Position numbers and translations under genes: made by a program. The notes beneath the pieces are model-generated. The model did not search any database. It was not told the origin of the DNA and saw only the letters and a list, made by a program, of their open reading frames with translations. Positions 11,108 through 21,510 of a DNA stretch of 64,000 nt are shown here, one piece after another; position 1 is the stretch's first letter, and each line of letters starts with the position of its first letter. The DNA comes from Isoetes taiwanensis (Eukaryota; Streptophyta; Lycopodiopsida; Isoetales; Isoetaceae): the NCBI GenBank assembly GCA_021234155.1, contig JAJEKV010000008.1, forward strand, positions 2,106,307-2,170,306. The letters are read 5' to 3'.

Positions 11108-11569
11108 GCCTTCGAATTTGTATACTAAACGAGGTGCACCCCGGACTACCACAATCGTCGGATTAAATTCGATCCTCGACCCGGATCGTATGTTGGTGCC
11201 GTGAGCACCTCTCGTTTTCGATTTTATAGTCATTTATGATTGGGCGCCTATGATTTTGAAATATGAAACGCGCTTTTCGCCTAAGGTTTTGAGGGAATAT
11301 CGAACCTCTATCGGCGGCTTTGCCTAAGATTTTAGAATATGAAATATCGGGGGCTCGAACCTCTACCAAAATAACAAAATGTCCTAATAAGACTACTTTA
11401 ACCAATATATCCAGTGAGCTAATATGATTATTTTTTATCTTGAATCTGTATTTTTTTTATACTTGACCTTTTCAATTGTTTTAAGGATATATGGTCTATG
11501 GTTTCAAGAATTGTTATTTTTTACATCCATATCAAATCCCCACGGAACCCTTGTTATTTTGCTACATAT
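11108..11569 (-). repeat. About 450-bp repeat with tRNA-like promoter, tandem copy 1
   Basis: The unit begins near CTAAACGAGGTGCACCCCGG and ends at TTATTTTGCTACATATTCTAA, where the next copy starts. Read on the minus strand it contains TAGCTCACTGG (11421-11411), an almost perfect polymerase III A box, and about 50 bases later GGTTCGAGCC (11361-11352), a perfect B box. That makes a tRNA-derived SINE, or a repeat containing one, the best explanation. A third, more diverged copy is at about 52557-52990. No protein is encoded. Confidence 0.8.
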
Positions 11570-12020
11570 TCTAAAGCGAGGTGCACCCCGAACTACCACA
11601 ATCGTCGGATTCGTCGATCCTACGACCCAGATCGTATGTTGGTGCCCGTGAGCACCTCTCGTTTCGATTATAGTCATTTATGATTGGAGGCACCTATGAT
11701 TTTGAAATATGAAATACGCTTTCGCCTAAGGTTTTGAGGGAATATCGAACCTCTATACGGCTTTGCCTAAGATTTTAGAATATGAAATACGGGGGCTCGA
11801 ACCTCTACTAAAATAACTCAATGTTCTAATAAGACTACTTTAACCAATATATCCAGTGAGCTAATATGATTATTTTTTATCTTGAATCTGTATTTTTCTT
11901 TATAACAGCCTTTTCAATTGTTTTAAGGATATATGGTCTATGGTTTCAAGAATTGTTATTTTTTACATCCATATTAAATCCCCCTGGAACCCCTTGTTAT
12001 TTTGCTACATATTTGAGCAT
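11570..12020 (-). repeat. About 450-bp repeat with tRNA-like promoter, tandem copy 2
   Basis: This copy follows copy 1 head to tail, from GCGAGGTGCACCCCGAACTA to CTTGTTATTTTGCTACATAT. It keeps the minus-strand A box (11863-11853) and B box (11803-11794). Differences from copy 1 are few and include short insertions and deletions. The tandem arrangement suggests local duplication, not two independent insertions. Confidence 0.8.
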
Positions 12021-12235
12021 TGCGACTCTTGCATTTCAAAATTCCACGTGAGAACTAAGGCAAACAAAAAGAAAGTATGTAGCAAGGAGGGCAGATAACT
12101 GCATGAAATTACAACTATGTGTGCCCTGTGTTGTTTAGATGTGGCATGATGAAATTGTGAGGATCTGGATGATTAGGCTCAGAGAGCCTTGCTTTTACTG
12201 AGCTTGCTAAGGACACATCTAGTCGAGTTGCTGCC

Positions 12236-13080
12236 TTGGAACGTTCCTATTCTCATGCAACCAATGCACCTCCAACTTCGTCTTCAAAGCATCATGATCC
12301 TAATATGAGATCCATGCCTAGTTCATCCTCCCCCCAATTTCAAAACTCTCATGTAACAGGTTTTGCATCTACATCTGCATCTACATCTGCTCGAGGCGTA
12401 GAGAATACATTGATAGGCACAACCGTCAGTGTAATCTGGTAATTCGTGGCATGCCAAAAAGAAGCATCGGAGGATTTGCAACAAAAGGCTGGACTTTGGT
12501 GTTAGCTAAATTGGACTTTACAACACCGGTTGTTGTCCTTCTTTGCACATAGGGTTGGAGCATTGCAGCCCCACCATCGGCAATATAGTGAAATTTGATC
12601 GCGAAATTTGAGTACTAAAATGGATATCCTCAAGCAAGGCCAAGCAATTGAAAGGGACATCTCTCTATCGGATTTTGATCTTACTAAGTCCCAGCAGTTA
12701 GCGAGGCGCGAGAATTTTGCAAAGGTCGGGACATTCAAAAGAATGGTGGTAAGGTTTGACCGATTCGTGGAAAACTATGTATTTTACACCATCACATGCA
12801 ACTTTTTTGCTGGCGCCTTTCATCATGCTAAGGCCACTCATGCTGGCGGTGTTACAGTCCATTCTCCCATTTCCCATGCACACACCAACGCTACAAATCC
12901 GCCTCGTGTTGTTCCATCTTACGCACCCACCACATCTTCTTACGCTCAAGGCCATTCCTCTCACGATGTTGCTAATGGTACCCTTGATGATCTTTGCTGG
13001 CGATGTTTAGCGCTCTGCTTTGCCGTTGCCGCCTCTATTGCTCCGGCCTCCTCGACTCACCTTTGCTCATACCTCAAATG
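12236..13080 (+). pseudogene. LINE ORF1-like region
   Basis: Two open segments precede the endonuclease. The first (12236-12442) is Ser/Thr/Pro/His-rich. The second begins near 12611 with STKMDILKQGQAIERDISLS and continues with a basic, charged stretch. ORF1 of plant LINEs encodes an RNA-binding protein and varies greatly in sequence. I assign it by position and composition, with no diagnostic zinc knuckle or RRM seen. Confidence 0.45.
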
Positions 13081-13094
13081 TACCTTCCTAGGAA

Positions 13095-13733
13095 ATGTGC
13101 CTTCGGTTTGTGTCTTGGAATTGTCGAGGTTTTCCATGGCGTAAAGGTGATGGCTTGAATCCCATTGCAAAAGATATGGATATCATACGCTCATGGAAAG
13201 CGTGGGGAAAACGGCTACCTCATTTTTTGGGCTATCAATTCTTTTCATTATTTAATGAATGTCATGGGCAACGAGGTTGCGGTGGAGTTGCTTGCTATTT
13301 CAAGGATGCCCTTGCCCCATATATCACGCTTCATAAAGCTGATAGATATAATCGCTACATGTGGATCAAACTTCATTGCCACAATAGTAGTACCATTTTT
13401 GTTGCTGCCTGTTACTTTCCACCTACATCATCACCTTTTTATGATGAATATGATGTCGCTCGCAGTGATCCCTATGGTGATCTTTATGATGACATTGCTC
13501 AATTCAAACAGTTGGGGCATGTTATTCTTCTTGGTGATTTCAATGCTCGCACTGCTGAAATGCAAGCTGCTCAACTCATACTTGAGGATGTTCGTGACCC
13601 TTTATGGATGTACGCTAATGATACTGATCTTTCCATGTTCATCGCTTCGATGCTAACAAACCCGTCTCAACATTTGGAAGGGAGCTCATCCAGTTGTGTG
13701 AAGTCTTTGAGATGGTACTTTGTAATGGCTTAG
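13095..13733 (+). pseudogene. LINE ORF2 N-terminal endonuclease (EEP family)
   Basis: The frame starts LRFVSWNCRGFPW, where N is a metal-binding residue of the exonuclease-endonuclease-phosphatase fold. It runs through GCGGVACYFKDAL and VAACYFPP, and reaches VILLGDFNARTAE, whose GDFN(A/G) motif is catalytic. The three motifs are in the right order and spacing for the endonuclease that nicks target DNA for LINE insertion. The final S-DH motif is not in this frame: the frame ends at 13733 and the rest of ORF2 is scattered over other frames. Confidence 0.85.
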
Positions 13734-14619
13734 AGCAATGGCCACACTCTAAAGGTATTACATGCAGACAGGATAGGCAGGGTGGTGGTACTAGTGTTGT
13801 TGATTATGTCATTTCCCAAGTGCAAGCCTTGGATCTCATTTCGGACTTTTCGAATTGGCACAAGGCATAGAGATGAGGAGATAAAATCGATCACTATCCA
13901 CTTTATTTGTCATTAAAGTGGCGGCTTCCACCTCTTCAACCCATTGCTATCCGGGGCTCACCTTTCGCATTCGCTTGACTTATTCTAGATCTTTTGAATA
14001 TGAATAGACATTAGCTCCTGGCTTGCGGTATTTTGGATACCCAACTCTTCAAGAGCGTATCGCGACATTTCGATACTTTGCTTACTTCTGCGTCTCTTGC
14101 TTTGGTACCGCATACGGTGTTGCTCATCTTTGCAGGGAAATCCTTTCCTAGAAATGCACGGTTTGATGAAGGCGCAGCGCTTAAAAACAATTCTTAAGCG
14201 ATAGTTGAGCGGATATGCGACATAATGCCATTCGTAATTATAAGTCCGTTTTGAAGCATAAGAAGGCACGCTTTGTTCTTTGAGCATCGAAGCAAATGTT
14301 TGAATTCGCTACTTGAGCCTCGGATGGCGAAAATATTATATCGACCACCTCCTACCCTTGGACATATTTCTATGCGGCAATAGGATGGCGATTGGTCCAC
14401 TTATATGATCATCCTAGGGTCCTTAATTTTGTGCCTCTTTTGGTAGGTGATATTCTTCAATTCCGCAGAGGAGGAAGTCAAAGAAGGATTTGCGGCATCT
14501 ATCTAATGGCAAGTCTCCCAGGATCTTCAAGGTTTGCAAAGCGTAATTGCTTAAATAGGGGGGTCCGCTATTGCTTCCAATCATCGCTACTCTTTTAAAT
14601 CAAGCTTTGCAAGAAGGCT

Positions 14620-15410
14620 TGCCGTAAACTTTGGGCCGCCGGTATGGTTGTACCAATTTACAAAGCGGTGATAAGCATGACCCTTCTAATTATCGCATGA
14701 TCATGGTAAGTTCCATATTTTCAAAGCTCTTAGCCGGTCTTCTTGAGAAGCAGCGATTGACATCATGGGCGTAACATCTTGGTGTATGCGTCTTTGTAGG
14801 GCAAAGTGTGCTTTCGTCCATGCCATTCTACAATAGACCATATTTTCACATTGCGCATGCTTATTGAACATAGTCGAAGTTTGAAACAAGACCCTATATA
14901 TGCTTTGTGGATTTTACTTACGCTTTTGATACGATTACCACGCGAGCTTCTTTGGCGGTAGCTTGCGGTGCACTTGGAGTTCCACAAGATCTTCAAAATG
15001 GTTTTCGGCTCTATGAAAGGGTTTTTGCTAAATTTCCAAAGATCGGTACTCAAATCACTAGCAATATTGGAGTTTGTCGGGGTTGCCCTTTATCTCCTAC
15101 ACTCTTTGGCTTGTACATTGATCAATTGGAAGAATGGCTTGATAATCATGGCTGGAGGTCCACATTTAGCACACTATATCATTAGGCAACTTATGTATCT
15201 TTGATGATGTTTCACTTCGGGCACATACCGTTTGCTAGTATCGGCAACATTTACATGCTCTTGCACGGTTTTGTGAGAACACAGTCTGCGTGTTAATCTC
15301 CAAAAGACCAAGCTTTTGGTAGTTCAATCTTCGTCACAATGTTCCCCCTATGCACTATGATAGCCATGAAGTTGAAGTTGTAGATAGCTACAAGTATCTT
15401 GGTGTAGAAT
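14620..15410 (+). pseudogene. LINE ORF2 reverse transcriptase, broken
   Basis: Recognisable polymerase blocks occur in order but in different frames: VVPIYKAGDKHDPSNYR (about 14649), FVDFTYAFDTITT (about 14910), NIGVCRGCPLSPTLFGLYID (about 15063), a damaged active-site box read as FDDV (about 15200), and SYKYLGVEL (about 15389). In working enzymes the second block has two catalytic Asp and the active-site box is (Y/F)ADD. Here the box has lost its first residues and stops lie between blocks, so the enzyme is dead. Confidence 0.85.
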
Positions 15411-16049
15411 TACGTAGAAGAACACACTTTGGGAACGGTGTATTACCAAGCGTGGTTCTTTGGATGGAGCACTCTCTATGCAATGCAAAACAATTGTTTT
15501 TCTTGCCAGAAATTCATGATTGGCCACGGAAAGCCCACTTGTTTGGGCTTTGATAGAGCTGTTTTCTTGTATGGTTCGAAAGTGTGGGGGCACGCCATTA
15601 GTGCTAGTGCTTGGGAGAGCTTGGCGGGTGCAAAGTCCTTTCTCACTTACGACCTCGGAGTTAAAACAATGGTGCCCTATGCTATTCTTTTACAAGAGAC
15701 GTGGTTTTGGCCTCTTCAACATTACGCCATGAAGCGCCATCTTCATTATATCTGCCGGGTGCACCACATAGATGATGTTAGGTATCCGTTCTTGCACTTG
15801 CCATGGTGAATCGAACATTGCACTACATGGTTTGCCGTTGGGATGTGCAAACCGAGGACTACCCGATGCTTGCCGTTCGATCCTGAGCTTTTGCAACAAT
15901 ATCTCGGTGGTCATTTTTCTCAAAAGATCCGGGGACTAGTGATTACTTTGGCCCAAAGTGGCCGGGTCATTATCATGCACATATAAATCCCACCTTGGCA
16001 CCGGGGCCCCAAAGCTTATTTGCTTGCTTCATTGTCCAGAACAAGCTTG

Positions 16050-16208
16050 TAGCTATTGCATCAACCGCGACGGGTCCCCACGCGCTAGGATTGAGACAGG
16101 TAGATGGGAGCGGCCGCAATTGCCGCGAGAAGCGAGACTATGTGCCTGTTGCCAGTTACATGTTATTGAAGATGAAAGCCATACTCTTCGAAGTTGCCTG
16201 CTTTTGAG
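16050..16208 (+). pseudogene. LINE ORF2 C-terminal zinc-binding region
   Basis: The frame gives ETGRWERPQLPREARLCACC, then VIEDESHTLRSC. C-x-x-C followed by E-x-H and C is the usual zf-RVT-type end of plant LINE ORF2, seen elsewhere as R.C..C....ED..H....C. It lies about 300 bases before the A/T-rich tail, consistent with a short 3' UTR. Confidence 0.75.
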
Positions 16209-16529
16209 ATAGTCCGAATCATTTTTTGACCTTTAGCATTCCATTCCACGCTTCCATAACTTCTCGAGCACCATCGTGCATGACTTGGCATTATACATAC
16301 TTGAGGTTCTAGATAAGCGTCTGCGCAATTCTTGAGCCCTCGGTGGTCATTATCTGCACTTGTCTAGTATCATCATTATGCAAAGGTTTTTTCCTGAAAA
16401 CCTTTCTTGAGGCAGGGGTTTTTAATCCTAGTAGTAATGATTGTACTAGCCCATTTAATATGGGTCCCATGAACTATTGGGTAAGGTGGGCGTTAAAAAC
16501 TATTCTATTCTATTCTATAATATTTCAAC

Positions 16530-17190
16530 ATGGGATATTGTGAAGGTTGGATGCCTATAAATATATCCTTATATATATACAATTATATGAGTGCTGCCAA
16601 CATGAAGTAGAGATTTGGTAGAGATTGATCTCGGCCGTCCATCTCTAAGATGGGCGGTCGGACGATGCCACCCTCGTAACACCCCCAAGCATCCCTTGAT
16701 TTGGGGCTTTTAACCTGGACCATCGGATTTAGGGATTTGATCTAGGCCATCCATAAAAATTAATGATATTAAATGCCACCATAAATGTCCCCTTATTTGG
16801 GGCTTTTGATACGGGCCCTTGGATTTAGGGGTTTGATCTTGGTGGATTCATCTGAAAGGTGGCATAATCTTATCCCAAGAAGTAAAGACGGACCGTTATA
16901 TGTTGTTTTCACAGTTTTCTAAAATGGTGGCGTGCCAAATTTTCGTGTCCCATAAGCGAATGACGTGTTATTGCCCATGGAATAGGGTAGGCCTGAGATG
17001 TCGGAAAAGTGGTATAGGAGTGGAAGGGGGGATGAAGATGCAAGTTTTTTATGAGGGGCGGCTATGGCAGTGTCGGGAACACGTGGAGATGAGGTTGCGG
17101 GCTGCCCTGTTAGCCTGCTCTTATCGTTAGCCTGCTCTGTTTTATCCATGCGACCTCACAGCCTCTCAATTCCTTTGTGATCCGCAACTC
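16530..17190. other. Intergenic stretch upstream of the gene-fragment cluster
   Basis: Between the LINE tail and the TOPLESS fragment there is a local near-duplication: CTTGATTTGGGGCTTTTAAC at 16694 and CTTATTTGGGGCTTTTGATA at 16791, each followed by a GGATTTAGGG(A/G)TTTGAT phrase, so a unit of about 98 bp is present twice. No gene was recognised. If the fragments at 17.2-20.0 kb came in on a transposon, its left end should lie here, but I could not identify one. Confidence 0.5.
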
Positions 17191-17204
17191 CGGTGGCCCT
17201 AGCG

Positions 17205-17455
17205 ATGTCTTCCCTCAGTCGGGAGCTCGTCTTCCTCATTCTTCAGTTCCTCGAAGAGGAGAAATTTAGAGAAACCGTTCATAAGTAAGTCTTCTCTTTC
17301 TCAATCTTCGGAATCCCTCCTTTCCGCTTACCGAACTTGCCTGCAGGTTGGAGCAAGAATCGGGATTCTGGTTTTACAAAAGTGGACGACAACCGTTATT
17401 CCATGAAGATTTTCTTCGAGATTCGGAAGCAAAAGTACCTGGAGGCTTTGGACAA
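17205..17455 (+). pseudogene. TOPLESS/TOPLESS-related corepressor, N-terminal fragment with internal deletion
   Basis: Exon 1 (17205-17284) starts at an ATG and encodes MSSLSRELVFLILQFLEEEK plus seven more residues, the LisH domain of TOPLESS corepressors. Donor GTAAGT follows. Exon 2 begins at 17347 after CTGCAG and restores HKLEQESGF. The sequence then jumps to GFTKVDDNRYSMKIFFEIRK and ends ALDK at 17455 before GTTAGT, within the CTLH domain. Family proteins have about 24 residues between the two SGF tripeptides; these are missing and the frame shifts across the join. No later TOPLESS exon (EAR-binding groove, WD40 repeats) follows. TOPLESS links EAR-motif repressors to histone deacetylases; this copy cannot make it. 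Identification is very strong. Confidence 0.93.
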
Positions 17456-17959
17456 GTTAGTGCAAAACATTTATCTTGAGCTGAAATGCAGATATGGCGT
17501 TTTTTTCCCTTTTATTCAAGTGGTTGTTGTCAACTTTTTTGCTTTCAATCATTGCTCTGGTATCTCACTAATATTGCACTTTGCCATAGCAAGTGATGCA
17601 TGCCGTGGAAATCTAAAATGGCATAACAGTCTATCAACTTGGTGGTTGAATTCTATGCTGCTACAACTGACATTGGATTTGGAGCACAGTGGAGCATAGA
17701 GCAAGGTGAGCACTGTAAATGTTTTTCCATTTCCTTGCATCGTAAATGCTTTTCTAGTTGTTACACTGTTAATGCTTTTTAATTTAATGCATTGTCTGGT
17801 AATCAAGGCTTATATTTCTATCTTCTGGTCCAAAAGCTACGATTCTCCTGAGTTTGCTAGCTTCAGATCTGGAAGTACATTTGGATTTGTGTGGCTTGTG
17901 TTTATTTATACGTCCTTTTGTTGGATTTTTAACCTGATCCAGCGCTTAAGACTGCTCTA

Positions 17960-19513
17960 ACGATTACAAATTTGCATGTGTGCTCTGCCGCCTTCTTCAT
18001 AGCTCGAGCTCTATTGTCTGTTGGAAGAAGTCCCGTTGTAGATCTGCGCAGCCAAAATGATGTGATGGGAACAGAGAAGTCTTGTGATCCATACAGAACA
18101 CGGGAAAAGCTACCTTGGGCAGACACGGGTGTTTACAGGTTGGCACTGGAAGTAACACACATCTCCGCTGATAAAGAACAGCTTGAATATGCTGCAGCAG
18201 CATTTCGAAAGTATAGGTATTTGTCCCAACTACTTCCCCTCTTTGTTACGCAAGGCTGACTCCCAGATGGACATGTTATGGTGTGAGTTCTAAAGGTCTG
18301 CTTTGCACATGTTGTGGTGTGAGTTCTATATTCAAAGCACTGGGGTAATTTTAGGCTATGGTGGGTTCGTTTGCAATTCTTAGTTGTCATTTCCATCATT
18401 CTAATGGATGTATTGCCTCGATTCAGATGGTTGCCATTTCAATCACCTCAGGGGAGCATATTGTTGCAGGACCTGCCGTATGGGCTTTGATAATCAGTAC
18501 GGCCTTAACAGTCCTGATCAACTCATTTGAAGCCTCCTAATGTATGTAGTACCTAATGCAGCTTCAGAGATACTTCCTAAATGATTGAGGTAACAGTTGG
18601 AGCACTTCTTTCTGCATAAGTGTTAGTTGATTTACTAATTTGGCACAAAATTTACAGGCATTTTTGGCATATGGTGTCCCCAAGAGCGAGCACAAAGTTT
18701 GCCAATTGATGCAGAAGGTTCGCTAAAATTTCACGATCTCTCCATTAGGTTATCCATGTAGTTAAAGCTTTTTGTCACACAGGCATGCTACATTGTTGGG
18801 GGCCACTCATTCAGTGCTCTTGCCATTGAATATGCTTTATTAAAAGGAAGGCCTCCTGCGTAATGTCCCCAGATTGTAAGTAGTTTATTCCCTTTCCCTA
18901 TAGGTTACCTTTATAGAAGCCACAGCTTGTTACTATTGGTAAAGCAATTTCGTACTGCAGTGATGAATTTTTGATTAACCTAATGCAGGCATTGTTCTTG
19001 GCCCTTCACAAGGTTAGACTGTCAGAGGAGCAAAGTAAATTTTCAATTGATTATCCGGAACCACTAATAATGTTTGCATTGTGCTGTGGGATGGGCTCTT
19101 CCCTTGAGGTATGGTACCTACAACGTTGTTCCTGTATATGAGAATTCTGCTATAAATCCTACTTTTGTGACTTTACCTAACAGCTATCATTCTTTCAGGT
19201 TCGCATATATAATACAGAGAATGTTCATGAGCAACTTGAAGCATCCTTGCATGACTACATATGTGCATCAGTTGGTCTCAGTCTAAGAAGCAAATTGCAA
19301 ATTCCTAAGCTGGTTTATTTATATGCACGAGACTTTGTTGAAGACATGTCACTTTTGGATTGGATATGCCATCATCTGCCTGCATCTCAAGTGGTTGTCA
19401 TCAGAGAATGTGTGCAGCAAAGGAAACAAAGATATTTAAGCTTCCGTGACTTTGTCATACTTCCGTTTGATTTTGGGTTTTGTTATCTGTTTCTTCCTGA
19501 AACCCTCTCTTGA
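17960..19513 (+). pseudogene. DUF547 (MIP1-like) protein gene fragment, five exons, broken
   Basis: Exons with good splice sites are about 17996-18216, 18658-18717, 18783-18875, 18989-19108 and 19199-19513. Their products read REKLPWADTGVYRLALEVTH, AFLAYGVPKSEHKVCQLMQK, ACYIVGGHSFSALAIEYALL, LALHKVRLSEEQ...PEPLIMFALCCGM, and VRIYNTENVHEQLEASLHDY to YLFLPETLS and a stop. This is the C-terminal DUF547 domain of plant proteins whose N-terminus is a MIP1-type leucine zipper; their biochemistry is poorly known. Two defects are plain. The exon for the family's AFWIN(L/I)YNAL block, expected between 18217 and 18657, is absent. An in-frame TAA (18861-18863) replaces the His of PPAH(R/x)PQI. The N-terminal zipper is also missing. 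Identification is strong and a working product unlikely. Confidence 0.9.
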
Positions 19514-19549
19514 CAACAGCAAACGTATACCATATCACCTGGTATGACA

Positions 19550-19976
19550 GCCCAAGATCTATTGCGAGGAGCCAACTTTGCATCCGCAGGAGCAGGCATT
19601 TTGAGGATTTCGTATGACCTTTCTAGAAATGCTGGCAGTTGAGAAGATTAACCATGCCCGAACAGTTTACTCTGTTCCAACGTGGGCCCCCAGTCTGCAG
19701 CAAATATTATCGCCAATGCCCTTGTTTCTGTGACTATTGGAGGAAATGACTACAACAATTATCCTCTGCACAACTCCGGTCGGAGAGCGCAATTTAGCCC
19801 TGCTCAATTCGACGCCTTTCTCATCTCTAATTTGAGATCCCAACTAGTGGTAAGCATTTGTGAAAAATAATTAACAAGAATGCTAAACTCTAATAGTCTC
19901 ATTGTTTCTGTATTTATTTTTCGCCCAGCAAATGTACAACTTGGGTTTTGGCGGCACGTCTACTGCCAAGGTGTGA
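19550..19976 (+). pseudogene. GDSL esterase/lipase gene fragment
   Basis: Blocks in order are LLRGANFASAGAGIL (from about 19560), ANALVSVTIGGNDYNNYPLH (about 19710), FDAFLISNLRSQLV ending at 19849 with donor GTAAGC, and, after TTCGCCCAG, QMYNLGFGGTSTAKV and a TGA at 19974. They match block II (G-A-N-F-A-S-A-G-A-G), block III (G-x-N-D) and the following L.LGAR region of plant GDSL enzymes, which hydrolyse acyl esters, often in the cell wall. Block I with the nucleophile Ser and block V with the catalytic Asp-His pair are absent, and the sequence between blocks is disrupted. It begins only about 40 bases after the DUF547 stop. Confidence 0.88.
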
Positions 19977-19999
19977 ATTTACGAGATTTTGGGTAACTA

Positions 20000-21060
20000 C
20001 TGCTGTACATTTAACTCAGACAAATTGTCCTTTTGGCTTCTCAAAATGTCTTCATATGAACGTAATTCAACTAATGGCAAATGTGAACATATTGAGAGTA
20101 CTGACAGTATTTGTTTCATTATGTCATCTGTTATATTGTTTGTTATGATGTCTCTAATATTATGTTTTCTTCTTACTACAGGCACATATCTGGTCAGCAA
20201 ACAGCAGGATGCATTGCTCACAAAAGATAATAGAAAATTGGCTATCCCTTTCTTGCTATTGATTGCACAACAAAGGTCAAAGTAAAAGGCTTACTAGCTA
20301 TTAAATGATGTGTATTTCATAGGCTTGGTGTGGTCTCATACACGATGTCTTCATTTTTAGCATTATTACAAGTGCCAATGTCGCTCGTATGAAGATGGTG
20401 AGTGAGCAGTATGATAGATGCCATGGAGCACTGTTACAATTTGTTGATTTCTCAACCGTTGCTTTTTCCCCAACAATAACATATGCACATTCATTGGGGT
20501 CTTGTTCTTGAGAAGGATTCGTGGCTTACATCTTGTTCTGATACACACAAGTAAATGTTGAGGTTTTGCAACGCTGCATTTTTCCTCGTGTTTAGCATGG
20601 TTGATGCAGTATATTGTGCAAGATTTGTTCAGACATTGCATGTTCTCTTGGCATTTTGGGCTGCAGCAAGATTTATTTACCAATCTTAATATGAGTTTCT
20701 GGGAAATCTTCGAAACTAGGAGTATGTGGAATTTGATGTGGCTGGGACCGGGGTAACAGGTGGTTAAAGTTTGTGAGGTAGTTTATATTAGTGACGATTA
20801 ATGGTTGATGTTAGTAGTTGGAGTTGCGTTGATCATGTCTTTACATGCATTCCCAAAGAAGTGTTTCACCTAATGTCTTTGAATAATTTCCGTTGCATGG
20901 CAGACAGATTTCTTTTAGTTCTTCATTAGCCAATTGTTGTCGTCGCATTTTAAAACCGTGGTACCTTAAGGATTTTAAAATTAGAATTATGTTTTAAGTA
21001 ACGTACGGTATTTTCATAAGAAGGTAGTTCTTATACAATGTAAATGATAGGGCGTCAGGA
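20000..21060. other. Gene-poor stretch
   Basis: AT-rich sequence with short open frames only. Neither strand gives a recognised domain. If a transposon carried the three upstream gene fragments, its right end should lie in or near this stretch; no clear terminus was recognised. Confidence 0.35.
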
Positions 21061-21119
21061 GTGGGTTACAATAATTTTGCCCTACGTTGATTTGATACTG
21101 CCCCAGCTGAAATATTGTA

Positions 21120-21510
21120 AGATCCACCCGATTGAACCCATTGGACATGGGTGACTATGATCTTGCCTTGGATTGATGTGTTATCACCCCTCCAAGGAAT
21201 TGAACTGGTTGGGTGCAACGAATGAGTGAGTGACCATAGTCATCTTGCTTTGAGTTTGTTTGATGCCTCTATCTAAAATAGTGTAACGAGTGACCATAAT
21301 CAATCTTGCCTTCATATGTGCAATACCCCTTTTTTAGAATATTGCAAGGTTAATATTGCCTTGAATATGTGTGATAGCCTCCATCTAGAATATTGCAAGG
21401 TCAACCAAAATTAAACCTACTCTATTACCATCCCATCCAAAACATGCCAAGGCATTGTCTCTAGAATGCACATAGTCCAATAGGCATAATGAATGGGTGA
21501 CCATAATCTT
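21120..21510. repeat. Degenerate tandem repeat, unit roughly 70-85 bp
   Basis: The phrase GTGACYATRRTCN(AA)TCTTGCCTT(G) recurs at about 21151, 21226, 21286 and 21493. TAGAATATTGCAAGGT occurs at about 21335 and 21387. The units are diverged and interrupted but keep the same order, so this is an old minisatellite-like array. Confidence 0.55.

Larger units (their letters stand above)
12170..16525 (+). mobile_element. Full-length but decayed LINE retrotransposon (LINE-1 of this window)
   Basis: The order of parts fits a plant non-LTR element: an ORF1-like region (about 12200-13080), an apurinic-type endonuclease (13095-13733), a reverse transcriptase (about 14620-15400), a zinc-binding C-terminus (about 16080-16210) and a short pentanucleotide tail, ATTCTATTCTATTCTAT, at about 16502. 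Such elements insert by target-primed reverse transcription. Many stops and frame changes after the endonuclease show that it is dead. It belongs to the same general clade as the element at 28.5-32.5 kb, sharing the GCPLSPTLFG block. Confidence 0.82.

Noticed and set aside
11350-11425. A functional tRNA gene on the minus strand
   Set aside because: A and B boxes are good, but no paired acceptor stem flanks them and the sequence is part of a 450-bp repeat present three times.
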